Source: Rouxiella badensis
GTDB lineage: Bacteria; Pseudomonadota; Gammaproteobacteria; Enterobacterales; Enterobacteriaceae
Direction: 5' to 3'
Assembly: GCF_002093665.1 (NCBI RefSeq)
Contig: NZ_MRWE01000022.1
Span: 19,115 to 83,114, forward strand
Length of the DNA: 64,000 bases
The notes beneath the pieces are model-generated. The model ran no database searches, was not told the DNA's origin, and saw only the letters and a list, made by a program, of their open reading frames with translations. Positions 63,951 through 64,000 of this stretch are shown here, piece by piece. The translations under genes were made by a program, and so were the position numbers. Positions within the stretch are counted from its first letter, which is position 1. Each line of letters begins with the position of its first letter.

Positions 63951-64000
63951 CACTGACCGGGAACAACGACTCCTCTAACGAGAACCAAGTCGCCGGGTCG
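63951..64000 (+). other. Start of the rRNA operon leader (16S gene just beyond the edge)
   Basis: The last 50 bp follow the P1 promoter and read like an rrn leader; no mature 16S sequence is reached. P2 and the boxA antitermination site should lie to the right of the window. Confidence 0.7.

Overview
The window is chromosomal core DNA from a member of the Enterobacterales. The gene order follows the E. coli hldD-kbl-tdh-secB-cysE and cpx-pfkA-glp-hslVU-met-arg-oxyR-btuB-murI-rrn blocks. Some traits point away from E. coli and towards a Serratia/Yersinia-like lineage (inference): a Klebsiella/Serratia-type LPS core locus (waaQ-wabG-wabH-waaA-waaE-coaD), an arg operon ordered argC-argB-argG-argH with the roughly 400-residue type of ArgG, and a peroxiredoxin-glutaredoxin fusion divergent from oxyR. 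I see no insertion sequence, phage, CRISPR array or tRNA gene. The species cannot be fixed from the sequence alone.

Layout. 1-11652: LPS inner/outer core locus (coaD start, waaE, waaA, wabH, wabG, waaQ; a divergent wabN-like deacetylase plus GT9 pair; a WaaZ-like gene, waaC, waaF, hldD). 11894-19902: kbl-tdh, yibQ, envC, yibN, grxC, secB, gpsA, cysE. 19957-25807: trmL, cpxA-cpxR divergent from cpxP with a CpxQ-type sRNA in its 3' UTR, pfkA, sbp. 25892-32571: tpiA, yiiQ, fpr, glpX, glpK, glpF, zapB. 32766-37413: rraA, hslU, hslV, ftsN, cytR. 37649-45756: priA, rpmE, metJ divergent from metB-metL, metF. 45858-54928: ppc, argE divergent from argC-B-G-H. 55033-63863: peroxiredoxin-glutaredoxin fusion, oxyR, sthA, fabR, yijD, trmA, cobalamin-riboswitch-controlled btuB, murI. 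The right edge carries an rRNA P1 promoter and the start of a leader, so a 16S gene should begin just outside.

Functionally the window covers LPS core assembly, threonine and sulfur-amino-acid metabolism, envelope stress (Cpx), glycolysis and glycerol use, protein quality control and division, arginine and methionine synthesis, peroxide defence, fatty-acid regulation and B12 uptake. Most control sites can be read directly: met boxes, ARG boxes, a CpxR box, an OxyR site, a GlpR-like operator, a sigma-32-like promoter and stem-loop before hslVU, and the B12 riboswitch.

No clearly new system was found. The most informative departures are the rearranged LPS locus (wabN displaced and inverted beside an extra GT9 gene, a WaaZ-like gene where waaL is often found) and the absence of gpmM, fieF and menA from their usual syntenic positions.
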